Origin: Anaerolineaceae bacterium UBA4775
GTDB taxonomy: Bacteria; Chloroflexota; Anaerolineae; Anaerolineales; Anaerolineaceae
DNA: 64,000 nucleotides
Direction: 5' to 3'
NCBI GenBank assembly: GCA_002403205.1
Contig: DHHJ01000032.1
Span: 1-64,000, forward strand
Below the pieces are notes generated by a model, which did not search any database, was not told where the DNA came from, and saw only the letters and a program-made list of their open reading frames with translations. The position numbers and the translations under genes were made by a program. Shown here in pieces: positions 41,821 to 50,641 of the stretch; position 1 is the stretch's first letter; the number at the start of each line of letters is the position of its first letter.

Positions 41821-42483
41821 ATGCGAAAAGAAATCCAGTTGCATGAGAACTTTACCAAAATCAGGGTGAAAGACATCGGCAAGCTGATCCTCACCCAGGG
41901 AGATCAGCCCGCCCTGGAGATTGAAGCGGACCAGGGGGCCTTTTCTGACCTAACCGCGGCAGTGCGGGGGGACACCCTCTTCCTCGGCTTTGAGCAGGAT
42001 AGCATCAGCCAGCTTGGCAAGTTGTTTTCATCCCTGATCAACCGCCCGGAGCGTGATGTGACCTATCGCCTCACCGTGCCGGATCTCGACCAGATCAAAC
42101 TCAGCGGCAAGGTCGACCTGGATTGCGCCGCCTTCCAAACCAGCCGGCTTGGCGTCCATGTTTCAGGGCTGAGCCAGCTGAATCTCAACCGCCTTGAGTG
42201 TGGGTCCCTTGATGTGAGCATCAGTGGGCGCGGGGTGTTTACCGCCGCAGGAAGGGCAGCACACCAATCGATCAGGATCTCTGGCTCTGGCGACTACCAG
42301 GCCCCTCACCTTGCCAGCCAGTCATTGCGAATCGTCGTCTCCGGCCAGGGTGAAGCCACGGTCCGGGTTGAAGAAGACCTGGATATCACCATTTCCGGCG
42401 TCGGAACGGTGAATTACTACGGCCACCCGAAACTGCGCCAGGTGATCAGCGGGGTGGGAAAATCGAAAAGGTTGAACGATTAA
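41821..42483 (+). CDS. GIN-domain (DUF2807) protein without signal peptide
   Basis: 220 aa behind GAGGTGA. Repeating short beta strands (LRIVVSGQGEATVR, DLDITISGVGTVNYYG and the late VISGVGKSKR) form the right-handed beta solenoid of DUF2807 head domains. Most DUF2807 proteins are exported; this one starts with MRKEIQLHENFTKIRV and has no signal peptide or membrane helix, so it appears cytoplasmic. The role is unknown. A TACAAT (about 42492) and a ribosome site of the next gene lie just beyond its stop, so the pentapeptide gene may have its own promoter. Confidence 0.85.
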   Translation: MRKEIQLHENFTKIRVKDIGKLILTQGDQPALEIEADQGAFSDLTAAVRGDTLFLGFEQDSISQLGKLFSSLINRPERDVTYRLTVPDLDQIKLSGKVDLDCAAFQTSRLGVHVSGLSQLNLNRLECGSLDVSISGRGVFTAAGRAAHQSIRISGSGDYQAPHLASQSLRIVVSGQGEATVRVEEDLDITISGVGTVNYYGHPKLRQVISGVGKSKRLND

Positions 42484-42515
42484 CAAAAATTCGATACAAT
42501 AAGAGGGGAGTAGCT

Positions 42516-43181
42516 ATGAGTCACGAAATAAAAATCGAAAAGAAAGCATCAGAAGTCATTCAACCCAAGAACGTTGATGAAGCACACCACGCGATCCGCA
42601 CACGACAGGACCTCTCCGGTGCAGACCTGCGCGGGATGCCGCTGGGCAACATCAACGCCGTCGGGGCAGTCCTGCGCAAAACCGACCTGGCCGGCGCAGA
42701 TCTTTCCCACGGGCTGTTGATCAACGCCAATTTTTACAAAGCCTCGCTCCACGGCACCGCGGCCCACAATACCATCATCCTGGGCGGAGACCTGGTCAAA
42801 ACCCGCTTCACGGAGACAGATCTCAGCCATTCAGCCATCATCGGCGCAGATGCCCAGGAAGCCAGCTTTGAGGGCGCCAACCTGCATAACGCTGCTTTGG
42901 TCAGCACCAATTTAAAGGATGCCGATTTCACACGGGCGAAACTCACCGATGCCCGTTTGGCCGGCCTAGACGTGACCGGGGCAGATTTCACCGGTGCAAA
43001 CCTCACCGGGGCACGCGCTTACAACATCAATTGGGAACAGGCCAAAGTGGCCCCTGGGATGATCCCCGAGCCGATCCTCAAACTGCCCGCCTGGGCCTGG
43101 TCGATATTAATCGGCGGTTTTCTCGGGATCATCAGCCTGGTGATTTACGGCCTCGTACGGAGAAAGAAAAACCGCGCCTGA
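42516..43181 (+). CDS. Pentapeptide-repeat protein with C-terminal membrane anchor
   Basis: 221 aa behind GGGGAG. About 20 A(D/N)LxG-type pentapeptide units (SGADLRG, AGADLSH, EGANLHN, TGADFTG, TGANLTG) give a quadrilateral beta helix from about residue 30 to 165. The end is a membrane helix, about 197-216, followed by RRKKNRA, a tail-anchored layout facing the repeat domain into the cytoplasm. Pentapeptide proteins can mimic DNA or organise membranes, but no function is established here. Together with the GIN protein gene it might form a two-gene module. Confidence 0.88.
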   Translation: MSHEIKIEKKASEVIQPKNVDEAHHAIRTRQDLSGADLRGMPLGNINAVGAVLRKTDLAGADLSHGLLINANFYKASLHGTAAHNTIILGGDLVKTRFTETDLSHSAIIGADAQEASFEGANLHNAALVSTNLKDADFTRAKLTDARLAGLDVTGADFTGANLTGARAYNINWEQAKVAPGMIPEPILKLPAWAWSILIGGFLGIISLVIYGLVRRKKNRA

Positions 43182-43319
43182 AGCACAGGAGCCATGAGTT
43201 CCCTTTTCATCAACCTGCCGGGCTGTTTCGTTCACAGCCCGTTTTCTTTACCATTACAATGTGCATCAAAAAATCAACCCCCAGCCAGGGTTGACCCGTT
43301 AAGTGAGCAAGAGAGCAGC

Positions 43320-43829
43320 TTAGGGAATGGCTGTCTCTTCCTCACATTCCCCCGGTTGATACCATTCACAGCGGTACCCCTCAAGCTGGTTATAGCGCGC
43401 CAGGTTATGCTCGGTAAGGCACATCAGCTCCTGCACCTTTCCCTCTGCGGCATCAATGACCGCGCCGCGCTCAAATGCGCAATCGGCCTCGCGCGAGTCT
43501 TCCCAGGCAAATTGGGTTTCCAAGAATTCCATCCGGCGGGATGCGTCCGTCTCAAGCTGGGTTATCAGATCGACATCAGCCAGGACCAACGCCTCAGATG
43601 CCTGGGCGGCATCCGAATAGCACATCAGTGCATCCTCTCTGGACTCGATATCTGTGCAATCCGGGATTTCGCTCAGCGAGCCAACTTCGACACGGGGGGT
43701 GACCGTCAATACCGGTTGACCGTCTCCCCTGCGTGTTTGCTGAGAAATAATGAACGCGCTGATCATCAGCAAAATGGCAATCATCAGCAGTGAAATGCTT
43801 TGTATATGGCGGCGAATGAGTTTGATCAT
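43320..43829 (-). CDS. LprI-like (DUF1311) membrane-anchored protein
   Basis: 169 aa from ATG 43829. One N-terminal membrane helix (about 11-30) exposes the rest outside. The C-terminal region FAWEDSREADCAFERGAV with conserved cysteines (C57, C70, C117, C136, C153 and C160 by eye) matches the LprI/DUF1311 pattern, a lysozyme-inhibitor-like domain. Disulfides are expected in the extracytoplasmic space. It lies alone. The 300 bases upstream hold repeats and a strong hairpin. Confidence 0.75.
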   Translation of the reverse strand: MIKLIRRHIQSISLLMIAILLMISAFIISQQTRRGDGQPVLTVTPRVEVGSLSEIPDCTDIESREDALMCYSDAAQASEALVLADVDLITQLETDASRRMEFLETQFAWEDSREADCAFERGAVIDAAEGKVQELMCLTEHNLARYNQLEGYRCEWYQPGECEEETAIP

Positions 43830-44143
43830 AGCAAATTGACCTGTGCAAACCTTATCCCGTGGCTTATTCGGGTTACATCTCTGGTAGCAGTAACCACGAG
43901 AGACTGAACAATTATAACCTCAACCCTCAACCCTCAACCCGCATCTAAGACGGTCCTTTATGGAAAACCTTGTACAGATTCCTAAAATGCCCGCAAGCGT
44001 GTGCCATAATTATGCGTGACCAAGATGCAGGGATACATTCAATGGTCTCAAGTCTCCTTAATGGTGAGTTGTTGGACTGCGGGTCGCATCACCCGCAGTC
44101 CAGCATTTAAAAAACTGGTAAAATCGATTCAGGAGACATAACC
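43830..44143. other. Intergenic stretch with CAACCCT repeat and 14-bp hairpin
   Basis: Contains CAACCCTCAACCCTCAACCC (from about 43920) and an inverted repeat TGGACTGCGGGT (44073-44084) / ACCCGCAGTCCA (44091-44102). No T-run follows on either strand. A TGGTAAAAT (extended -10-like, about 44114) and CAGGAG precede the next gene. Confidence 0.6.
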
Positions 44144-45088
44144 ATGAACAAAATTGAGCGCATCAGGGCTGTGCTGGCTGGCGAGTTACCCGACCGTGTA
44201 CCGGCAAGTTTTTGGTTTCATTTTCCGCCGGACCAGGCCCACGGAAAGGAATCGGTTGCAGCCCATCTTAACTATTACCGCCAAGCAAACCCGGACTTCC
44301 TGAAGATCATGAACGAACACCCTTACCGGGTGGAAACGCACATCAAAAACCCTGTCGACTGGCGCAAGCTCAAACCCGCACCGCTCAAAAGTGAGTTCTT
44401 CCAGGCCCAACTGGACGAGATCAAAATGATCACCGACGAGCTCCAGGGCGAGTGCCTGACGGCGACCACCATTTTCAATCCCTTTTCCTCCGGCAACCAT
44501 GCCTCCAACCGCTTGGTGACCGAACACCTCAAAGCAGACCCAGAATCGGTCAACATTGGCCTGGGGACCATTGCGGAAAGCCTGGCTGAATTCGCCACTG
44601 CCTGCCTGGAAGCCGGCGCGGACGGCATTTACTACTCCGCCCAGGGCGGCGAAGCGGACAGGTTGAGCGAACAGGTGTTCCTTAACTTTATCAAACCCCA
44701 CGACCTGACGGTGCTTGAAGCCGTCAAAGACAAAGGCGAGCTCAACATCGTCCATATCTGCCGGGATAACGTCCGTTTGCACCTGTACACCAACTACCCG
44801 GGGCATGTCTTCAACTGGGCTGTCACGGCGCCCGTCAACCTTTCGTTAAAAGCCGGGAAGAAGCTCTTCAAAAGCACCGTCCTGGGCGGTATGGACAATC
44901 GCGGCGTGCTTGCCAACGGCAGCCCTGAAGAAATTCAATCCGCCGTGCATAAGATCATCCGCACGGTTGGTCCCAAAAACCTGATCATCGGGGCCGATTG
45001 CACCCTCCCGACGGAAATCAATGTCGAAAATATCCGCCTGGCAATCGATGCTGCTGCTGCCTACCCCATTCAAGAGCAGGAAGCTTGA
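44144..45088 (+). CDS. Uroporphyrinogen decarboxylase family protein
   Basis: 314 aa from ATG 44144 behind AGGAG. URO-D-type (beta/alpha)8 fold with RIRAVLAGELPDRVP at the start, LEAGADGIYYSAQGGEAD in the middle and LGGMDNRGVLANGSPEEI near the end. Key catalytic arginine/aspartate motifs of true HemE (RQAGR) are absent, so this is one of the corrinoid methyltransferase-like or uncharacterised URO-D relatives rather than haem synthesis. No haem or cobalamin genes are adjacent. Confidence 0.85.
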   Translation: MNKIERIRAVLAGELPDRVPASFWFHFPPDQAHGKESVAAHLNYYRQANPDFLKIMNEHPYRVETHIKNPVDWRKLKPAPLKSEFFQAQLDEIKMITDELQGECLTATTIFNPFSSGNHASNRLVTEHLKADPESVNIGLGTIAESLAEFATACLEAGADGIYYSAQGGEADRLSEQVFLNFIKPHDLTVLEAVKDKGELNIVHICRDNVRLHLYTNYPGHVFNWAVTAPVNLSLKAGKKLFKSTVLGGMDNRGVLANGSPEEIQSAVHKIIRTVGPKNLIIGADCTLPTEINVENIRLAIDAAAAYPIQEQEA

Positions 45089-45174
45089 TGGCAAGTTTTT
45101 AAGCTCCAGAAGCTTATTACTCATATCGTTTTGTGTTATGATTCACTTTCAGCAATCATGACAGGAGAACTTGA

Positions 45175-45675
45175 ATGAAAACCCTTTTGCTGATGCGCCA
45201 TGCAAAGTCGAGCTGGAAAGACGATCAGCTCAATGATCATGAACGACCCCTGAAAAAACGGGGCCGTAAAGACGCCAAACGAATGGCGAAAATCATCGAA
45301 AAAAACCAGCTCATCCCTGAACTGATCCTTTCATCATCCGCTGTACGCGCCACAGAAACGGTAGACATCATCGCGGAAAACCTGGGCTATGACGGCGAAA
45401 TCATCTACTCCGATGCGCTCTATATGGGCGAACCGGACGATTTTATCGAATCTCTGAAGACCCTCGACAACCAATATGAAAAGGTCATGATCGTGGCGCA
45501 TAACCCCGGCATGGAAGCCTATCTACAGATCATCGACGGTGAGATCGAGGCCATGCCCACCGGTGGACTGGGTTACCTTGTCCTCAGCCTGGACGATTGG
45601 AAGTCCATTTCCTTTGAGACTATGGGTGACCTGGTCGGTTTTTGGACGCCAAAATCGCTGGAAAGCGAAGACTAA
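45175..45675 (+). CDS. SixA-type phosphohistidine phosphatase
   Basis: 166 aa behind GGAG. RHG motif LLMRHAKSSW with catalytic H9, then SSAVRATETVDIIAE, and the second histidine in VAHNPGMEAYL. This is the small SixA branch of the histidine phosphatase superfamily, which dephosphorylates phosphohistidine proteins. No histidine kinase is nearby, so its target is unknown. Confidence 0.93.
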   Translation: MKTLLLMRHAKSSWKDDQLNDHERPLKKRGRKDAKRMAKIIEKNQLIPELILSSSAVRATETVDIIAENLGYDGEIIYSDALYMGEPDDFIESLKTLDNQYEKVMIVAHNPGMEAYLQIIDGEIEAMPTGGLGYLVLSLDDWKSISFETMGDLVGFWTPKSLESED

Positions 45676-45808
45676 ACCCGCCCAAACAGCGCGTTTTATC
45701 CATACAGGCATTTGCCTTAAGATCATCGCCCAATTCCTGAACACCAATCCTGATTTCCAATCCCGCCCGCGAATGGCGGGATGTTAGCGCCTACCAACAG
45801 GTGAAACC

Positions 45809-46741
45809 ATGGCTGATCTGATCCCCCGCAAGCTTTCCCCGGGCGACACCATCGGTGTAGTCGCCCCCTCGAACCCCGTCCTCCCAGACCAAGAAAATAA
45901 ACTCCAGTCCGGCCTGGATGTCCTCACCAACCTGGGCTTTAAGATCAAGCTCGGCACAAACCTGCGGTCCAACACCCTCGGGTATGCCGCCGCGCCTGAA
46001 GAGAAGGCCGAAGACATCAACCTGATGTTCACGGACCCCAAGGTCAAGGCCATCATTTGCGCGCAGGGCGGTGATACGGCCAACGCGGCGCTGAGCCTGA
46101 TTGATTGGGAGAACATCCGGCAAAACCCGAAGGTCTTTCTCGGCCTGAGCGATATCACCGTCCTTCTGAACGCCATTTACCGTCAGACCGGGTTGGTGAC
46201 CTTTCATGGCAATGACATCCTGTGGGGGTTTGGCAACAACCTCGATACCTACGAGCATAAGGAATTTATGCGGACCCTGGTCACCGGCCTCATCGGACCG
46301 ATCCCGCCCAACCGGACCAGGACCTGCGTTCGCAGCGGCCAGGCTGGGGGCACCTTGCTGGGCGGTAACCTGCGCTGTCTGCTCAAACTGGCCGGGACGC
46401 CCTTTTGGCCTGATTTTTCCGGCGCGATCCTGTTCGTTGAAGCCTATGAGATCTCGCCCCAGGCCTGCTATACGGCTTTTCACCAATTGGATCAAATAGG
46501 GGTGTTCGACCAGGTTTCCGGCGCGGTGGTCGGGTACATTTACAGCATGCAGCACAGAAACATGCCACGTCCCCACATGGAAGACATTCTTTTAGAGGTC
46601 ACGGAAGAAAAAGGCTTCCCCATTCTAAAAATGAACGAATTTGGCCACAACTGCCCCAACACCGTCCTGCCCGTGGGGGGTGAGGTGTTTCTCAACGCCG
46701 ACCAGGGCAGCCTGACGGTGACTGCCCCCTGTGTGCGGTAA
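45809..46741 (+). CDS. LD-carboxypeptidase family protein (S66)
   Basis: 310 aa. Starts MADLIPRKLSPGDTIGVVAPSN, usual for S66 serine peptidases. The nucleophile region is FLGLSDITVLLNAI (Ser near 113), and the Glu/His parts lie in ILFVEAYE and the C-terminal region. Members trim L,D-peptide bonds in murein or inactivate microcin C7 (MccF). The AGGTGAAACC region serves as ribosome site. It is followed by a terminator facing the opposite operon. Confidence 0.9.
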   Translation: MADLIPRKLSPGDTIGVVAPSNPVLPDQENKLQSGLDVLTNLGFKIKLGTNLRSNTLGYAAAPEEKAEDINLMFTDPKVKAIICAQGGDTANAALSLIDWENIRQNPKVFLGLSDITVLLNAIYRQTGLVTFHGNDILWGFGNNLDTYEHKEFMRTLVTGLIGPIPPNRTRTCVRSGQAGGTLLGGNLRCLLKLAGTPFWPDFSGAILFVEAYEISPQACYTAFHQLDQIGVFDQVSGAVVGYIYSMQHRNMPRPHMEDILLEVTEEKGFPILKMNEFGHNCPNTVLPVGGEVFLNADQGSLTVTAPCVR

Positions 46742-46772
46742 GAAAAAGGGCAGCAAGCAAACCCTGCTGCCC
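46742..46772 (-). terminator. Terminator of the Na+ decarboxylase operon
   Basis: GGGCAGCA (46748-46755) pairs with TGCTGCCC (46765-46772); on the minus strand it is followed by TTTTTCTT. Confidence 0.8.
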
Positions 46773-46796
46773 ATGCATAACCCTTACCAAGTGAAG

Positions 46797-47915
46797 TTAA
46801 ACAATTCCTGATACCAATGCCAGCAGCAAGCCGCCGGCGATCACGCTGCCCAATTGTCCGGCCGTATTGGCGCCCATGGCGTGCATCAGGATGAAGTTCT
46901 CAAAATCCTCATCCTGCGCCATCTTGGCGGCCAGCCGCCCAGCCATGGGAAACGCGCTGATCCCCGAAGCGCCGATCAGGGGGTTAACCTTCCCGCCGCT
47001 CAGCACAGACATCAGCTTGCCAAACAACAGGCCCGCCACAGTGTCCAGGATGAAGGCGAACAGCCCCAAAGCCAGGATCATCAGGGTTTCCAGGTTCAGG
47101 AAGGATGCGGCCTTCATGGTTGCGCCGATGGCCAGCCCTAAAAACAGCGTGGCGACGTTGATCAGCTCGTTCTGTGCCGATTTGCTTAACCGATCGACCA
47201 CCAGGCTCTCCCGCAGCAGGTTGCCCAGCATCAGCGATGCGATCAACGGGGCGGCATCCGGCGCTACCAGGCTGACTACAACCGTCACAAAGATCGGGAA
47301 GATGACCAAAGTCAGCCGCGAGACCGGCCTGGGGGCATAGTCCATCCGGATCAGGCGCTCTTTGCGCGTGGTGAGCAGTTTCATGATCGGCGGCTGGATG
47401 ATCGGGATCAGGCTCATGTACGAATATGCCGCCACAGCAATGGGCGCCAGCAGGTTCGGCGCCAGCCTGCCGCTCACAAAAATGGCCGTCGGGCCGTCAA
47501 TCGCGCCGATCACCCCGATCGATGCCGCTTCGTTCATCGGGAACCCCAGCAGCAGCGCCAGCAGCAGGGTGCCATAGATGCCAAACTGGCCGGCCGCACC
47601 CAGCAAAACCATTTTCGGCTGCGAAAGCAAAGGACTGAAGTCGATCATTGCGCCCACACCGATAAAGATCAGCAGCGGGAACAACTCCGTGGCGATCCCG
47701 GCATCGTAGATCACCTTCATAAATCCGGCATCGGCCGACATGCCGATATTGGCCAAAATGCAGCCAAACCCAATCGGCAGCAGCAGCACAGGTTCATATT
47801 CCTTGACCACCGCCAGATAGATCAACACCACCCCCACCAGGATCATCACCGCGTTTCCCCAGGTGAAATTGGTAAAACCGGTGGTGATCTCCGCCAATAA
47901 GATTGTAAAATCCAT
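46797..47915 (-). CDS. mmdB: Na+-translocating decarboxylase beta subunit
   Basis: 372 aa from ATG 47915 behind GGGGAG. An integral membrane protein with about 10-11 helices. The NPLIGASGISAFPMAGRLA (about 316-334) and GAIDGPTAIFVSGRLAP segments are family hallmarks. It couples decarboxylation of the biotin-bound carboxyl group to Na+ export. Fourth gene of the operon carboxyltransferase - gamma/delta - biotin carrier - beta. The product is intact and of normal length (OadB/GcdB/MmdB). Confidence 0.92.
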   Translation of the reverse strand: MDFTILLAEITTGFTNFTWGNAVMILVGVVLIYLAVVKEYEPVLLLPIGFGCILANIGMSADAGFMKVIYDAGIATELFPLLIFIGVGAMIDFSPLLSQPKMVLLGAAGQFGIYGTLLLALLLGFPMNEAASIGVIGAIDGPTAIFVSGRLAPNLLAPIAVAAYSYMSLIPIIQPPIMKLLTTRKERLIRMDYAPRPVSRLTLVIFPIFVTVVVSLVAPDAAPLIASLMLGNLLRESLVVDRLSKSAQNELINVATLFLGLAIGATMKAASFLNLETLMILALGLFAFILDTVAGLLFGKLMSVLSGGKVNPLIGASGISAFPMAGRLAAKMAQDEDFENFILMHAMGANTAGQLGSVIAGGLLLALVSGIV

Positions 47916-47927
47916 GTGTTTACTCCC

Positions 47928-48362
47928 CTATTCTGCGTAGGTGATCAAAATCTGGCCGTGGATGACCTGGTCGCCCACAGCCACTTCAATTGAACCGATG
48001 GTACCGGCCTTGTTGGCCCGAATGGCATTCTTCATTTTCATCGCCTCCAGGGTGCACAGCTCCTGGCCGCGCGAGACAGCCTGCCCTGGTTTGACCAGGA
48101 TGGCCACGATCACGCCGGGCAGCGGTGAGGTTACATCTCCACTGGCAGGGTCACTTTCTGGTCCTTCCAGGGCGCTGCTGACCGGTCCGGCATCCGGCAC
48201 GGAGATCACCGGCACTGCTGTTTGGGCCGGTTCCGCTGCCGGCTGTGCTTCCGGCCAGACCTCAAAGGGCTGGCCCTCCACCATGGCGATCACCGGCCGG
48301 GCATGGATATCCTCAATTTCAACGGTGTAGGTTTGGTTATCGATCACGACTTCGATTTTCAT
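47928..48362 (-). CDS. mmdC: Biotin carrier subunit of Na+ decarboxylase
   Basis: 144 aa from ATG 48362 behind GAGGATGAAACG; the longer frame to 48485 reads into the preceding gene. An N-terminal strand part, an Ala/Pro-rich linker (about 40-75), and a biotinyl domain with EAMKM, the lysine K109 being the biotin site. It carries the carboxyl group from the carboxyltransferase to the beta subunit. Position agrees. Confidence 0.9.
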   Translation of the reverse strand: MKIEVVIDNQTYTVEIEDIHARPVIAMVEGQPFEVWPEAQPAAEPAQTAVPVISVPDAGPVSSALEGPESDPASGDVTSPLPGVIVAILVKPGQAVSRGQELCTLEAMKMKNAIRANKAGTIGSIEVAVGDQVIHGQILITYAE

Positions 48363-48366
48363 CGTT

Positions 48367-48729
48367 TCATCCTCGTTTAGTATGGCGTTCCAGTTGCCGG
48401 GCGCGGTGCAGGCTCTGCCAGGGGCTGCCTCCGCCCATTTTTTCCAGTGCTTGTCCTGACTGCGGGTGTGAACAGGTTTTTTCAAGCGCCATGGCGACCG
48501 CCACGGCGGCGGCCGCTGCGCGGCGTTTTACCCCCAAATCCGGTTGTTCAGGCGTTGCAAGGCCTTCCAGGCCCTCCTCATCCCCGGTTTCCAGCGCCAA
48601 CGGCTGATCCTCTTTCGTCGTCGCCCGCACCAGCAACCCCATCAGCCACCACAGGAATACGATCACCGCAAACACCAGGCCCATGCCAATCACGGTGATC
48701 AGGAGACCTTGTTGCATCACACTGCTCAT
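48367..48729 (-). CDS. mmdD: OadG-type gamma (delta) subunit of Na+ decarboxylase
   Basis: 120 aa from ATG 48729 behind GAGGTG. One membrane helix, about 8-32 (LITVIGMGLVFAVIVFLWW), then an acidic linker and a basic Ala-rich cytoplasmic tail. This is the usual layout of OadG/MmdD stabiliser subunits. The C-terminal tail is longer than in many relatives and has no recognisable biotin site. Confidence 0.85.
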   Translation of the reverse strand: MSSVMQQGLLITVIGMGLVFAVIVFLWWLMGLLVRATTKEDQPLALETGDEEGLEGLATPEQPDLGVKRRAAAAAVAVAMALEKTCSHPQSGQALEKMGGGSPWQSLHRARQLERHTKRG

Positions 48730-48740
48730 GATTGCACCTC

Positions 48741-50285
48741 TCAGACGGGCATATTCCCGTGTTTACGGGATGGATGGTGTTCGGATTTGTGCATGATCGC
48801 CCGCAATGCGTTGATGATTTTCATACGGGTTTCCGCCGGTTCGATCACCTCATCAACATAGCCGGCATGGGCAGCCGCGTAAGGGGTCAGGTAGCGCTGC
48901 CGGTATTCCTCTTCCAGGCGCGCCCGTTCCGCTTCCGGGTCCTCAGCTTCAGCCAGGTCCCTGCGGTAGAGGATATTGGTCGCCCCTTCGGGGCCCATCA
49001 CCGCAATTTCAGCGCTGGGCCAGGCATAGTTGATATCTGTACCCAGGTACTTGCTGCTCATCACCACGTACGCACCGCCATAGGCTTTGCGCGTCACCAC
49101 GCTGATCTTGGGCACCGTCGCTTCTGAATAAGCAAACAACACCTTTGCCCCGTGCCGGATGATGCCGCGGTGCTCCTGTCCCACGCCGGGCAGGAACCCG
49201 GGCGAGTCCACAAAGGTCACCAGGGGGATGTTGAAAGCATCGCAGAAGCGCACCGTCCGGCAGAGCTTGTCCGCTGCGTCGATGTCGATCACCCCCGCCA
49301 TTACGCTGGGCTCCTGCGCTAAAATGCCCACCGTCATCCCGCCGAAACGGGCCAGGCCTACAATCGCGTTGCGGGCATACCCTGCCTGCAGTTCGAGAAA
49401 TGAACCCTGGTCCACCACCGATTCGATCACGGTGTGCATGCTGTAGGGTTCCCGGGGGTCCATCGGCACCAGGCTGTTCAAGTTACTTGCCAGCCTGGAG
49501 GGGTCATCAGCGCTGCTGACCAGGGGCGGGTTTTCAACATTGTTCGCCGGGAGGTAGCCCAGCACATAGCGCACCAGCGCCAGGGCTGCCTGCTCGTCCT
49601 TGGTGATCAGATGGGCTGTCCCGCTCACATTCAGATGCACCTGGGCGCCGCCAAGGGATTCAAAATCTGTCTCTTCGCCGGTTACCGTCTTGATCACCTG
49701 CGGGCCGGTTAAAAACATGAAGGATTGCTTCTCAACCATAATGATCAGGTCGGTCAGTGCAGGGGAGTAGGCAGCGCCGCCTGCGCAGGGACCCAGGATC
49801 AAACTGATCTGCGGCACCACACCAGAGTATTGGGCGTTGCGTTTGAAGATCTCTGCATAGCCGCCCAGGCTCTTCACCCCCTCCTGGATCCGGGCACCAC
49901 CCGAATCAATCAGCCCGACAATGGGACTGCCGTTGGCGGCTGCCAGGTCCATCACCCTGCAGATCTTGTGGCTGTGCATCTCGCCCAGGGCGCCGCCCAT
50001 CACGGTAAAATCCTGGGCATAAACATACACCGTCCGCCCCTCAACCGTGCCATAGCCAGTGACGACGCCATCCCCCAGGTAGGCCTCGTCTTCTGGCGTA
50101 TCCCGCTGGATCACAAAAGGTTCCAGTTCGGTAAAGCTGCCCTGGTCCAGCAGCAAATCCAGGCGTTCCCTGGCGGTTAATTTTCCTTTGGCATGCTGGC
50201 GGTCGATCTTATCCCCTCCGCCGCCCATCTTCGCCCTGGCGCGCATCTCGCGCAAGGCCTCGATTCGTGGATCATCCTGTGCCAT
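48741..50285 (-). CDS. mmdA: Carboxyltransferase alpha subunit, methylmalonyl-CoA decarboxylase type
   Basis: 514 aa from ATG 50285 behind GGAGG (a four-codon extension upstream is rejected). Acyl-CoA carboxylase carboxyltransferase fold in two halves, with GGARIQEGVKSLGGYAEIF and the GAYVVMSSKYLG region. Length and the RERLDLLLDQGSF opening fit MmdA or propionyl-CoA carboxylase beta rather than the larger GcdA. In this operon it would transfer the carboxyl group of methylmalonyl-CoA to biotin, producing propionyl-CoA and Na+ motive force. The substrate is inferred from length and context. Confidence 0.88.
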   Translation of the reverse strand: MAQDDPRIEALREMRARAKMGGGGDKIDRQHAKGKLTARERLDLLLDQGSFTELEPFVIQRDTPEDEAYLGDGVVTGYGTVEGRTVYVYAQDFTVMGGALGEMHSHKICRVMDLAAANGSPIVGLIDSGGARIQEGVKSLGGYAEIFKRNAQYSGVVPQISLILGPCAGGAAYSPALTDLIIMVEKQSFMFLTGPQVIKTVTGEETDFESLGGAQVHLNVSGTAHLITKDEQAALALVRYVLGYLPANNVENPPLVSSADDPSRLASNLNSLVPMDPREPYSMHTVIESVVDQGSFLELQAGYARNAIVGLARFGGMTVGILAQEPSVMAGVIDIDAADKLCRTVRFCDAFNIPLVTFVDSPGFLPGVGQEHRGIIRHGAKVLFAYSEATVPKISVVTRKAYGGAYVVMSSKYLGTDINYAWPSAEIAVMGPEGATNILYRRDLAEAEDPEAERARLEEEYRQRYLTPYAAAHAGYVDEVIEPAETRMKIINALRAIMHKSEHHPSRKHGNMPV

Positions 50286-50297
50286 AAGCCTCCTCAT

Positions 50298-50641
50298 TTA
50301 ATGGTGAGTTTGAGTCAAGGCCTATTGTAACATTAATGGGAGTTCGGTGAATGGTGAGTAAGAGAGTGGAGAGTGCTAAACGGTCCTGCATCGTCGCACT
50401 GCGGGCATTTTCTGAGTAGATATGGGTCAATGTGCACCATCTCAGCCGCTTTTTACTTCATTACCGGTACAGAATGTGCGCTTAAGGCAGGAAATGCAAC
50501 AATAGAGAACACCCACAGATTCCCCTCGGTCAGCTTGACCCCCGTCTCCCCTTTAACCATGGACAATCAAGTAAAAGTGAAAGGGAATGGTGATCAACTA
50601 CCGTTCACCATTCCCTATTCCCTATTCCCTATTCACAAATC
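50298..50641. other. Intergenic stretch with repeats
   Basis: No gene. Contains GGTGAATGGTGAG (50346-50358), a GAGAGTGCTAAA that resembles half of a CIRCE element, and CCCTATTCCCTATTCCCTAT (about 50610-50632). A minus-strand TACAAT near 50323 may be the -10 of the decarboxylase operon. Confidence 0.5.

Noticed and set aside
44071..44104. 14-bp hairpin as intrinsic terminator
   Set aside because: No T-run on either strand; kept only as a hairpin.
50369..50380. GAGAGTGCTAAA as a second CIRCE element
   Set aside because: Only one half of the inverted repeat is present; no TTAGCACTC nine bases away.
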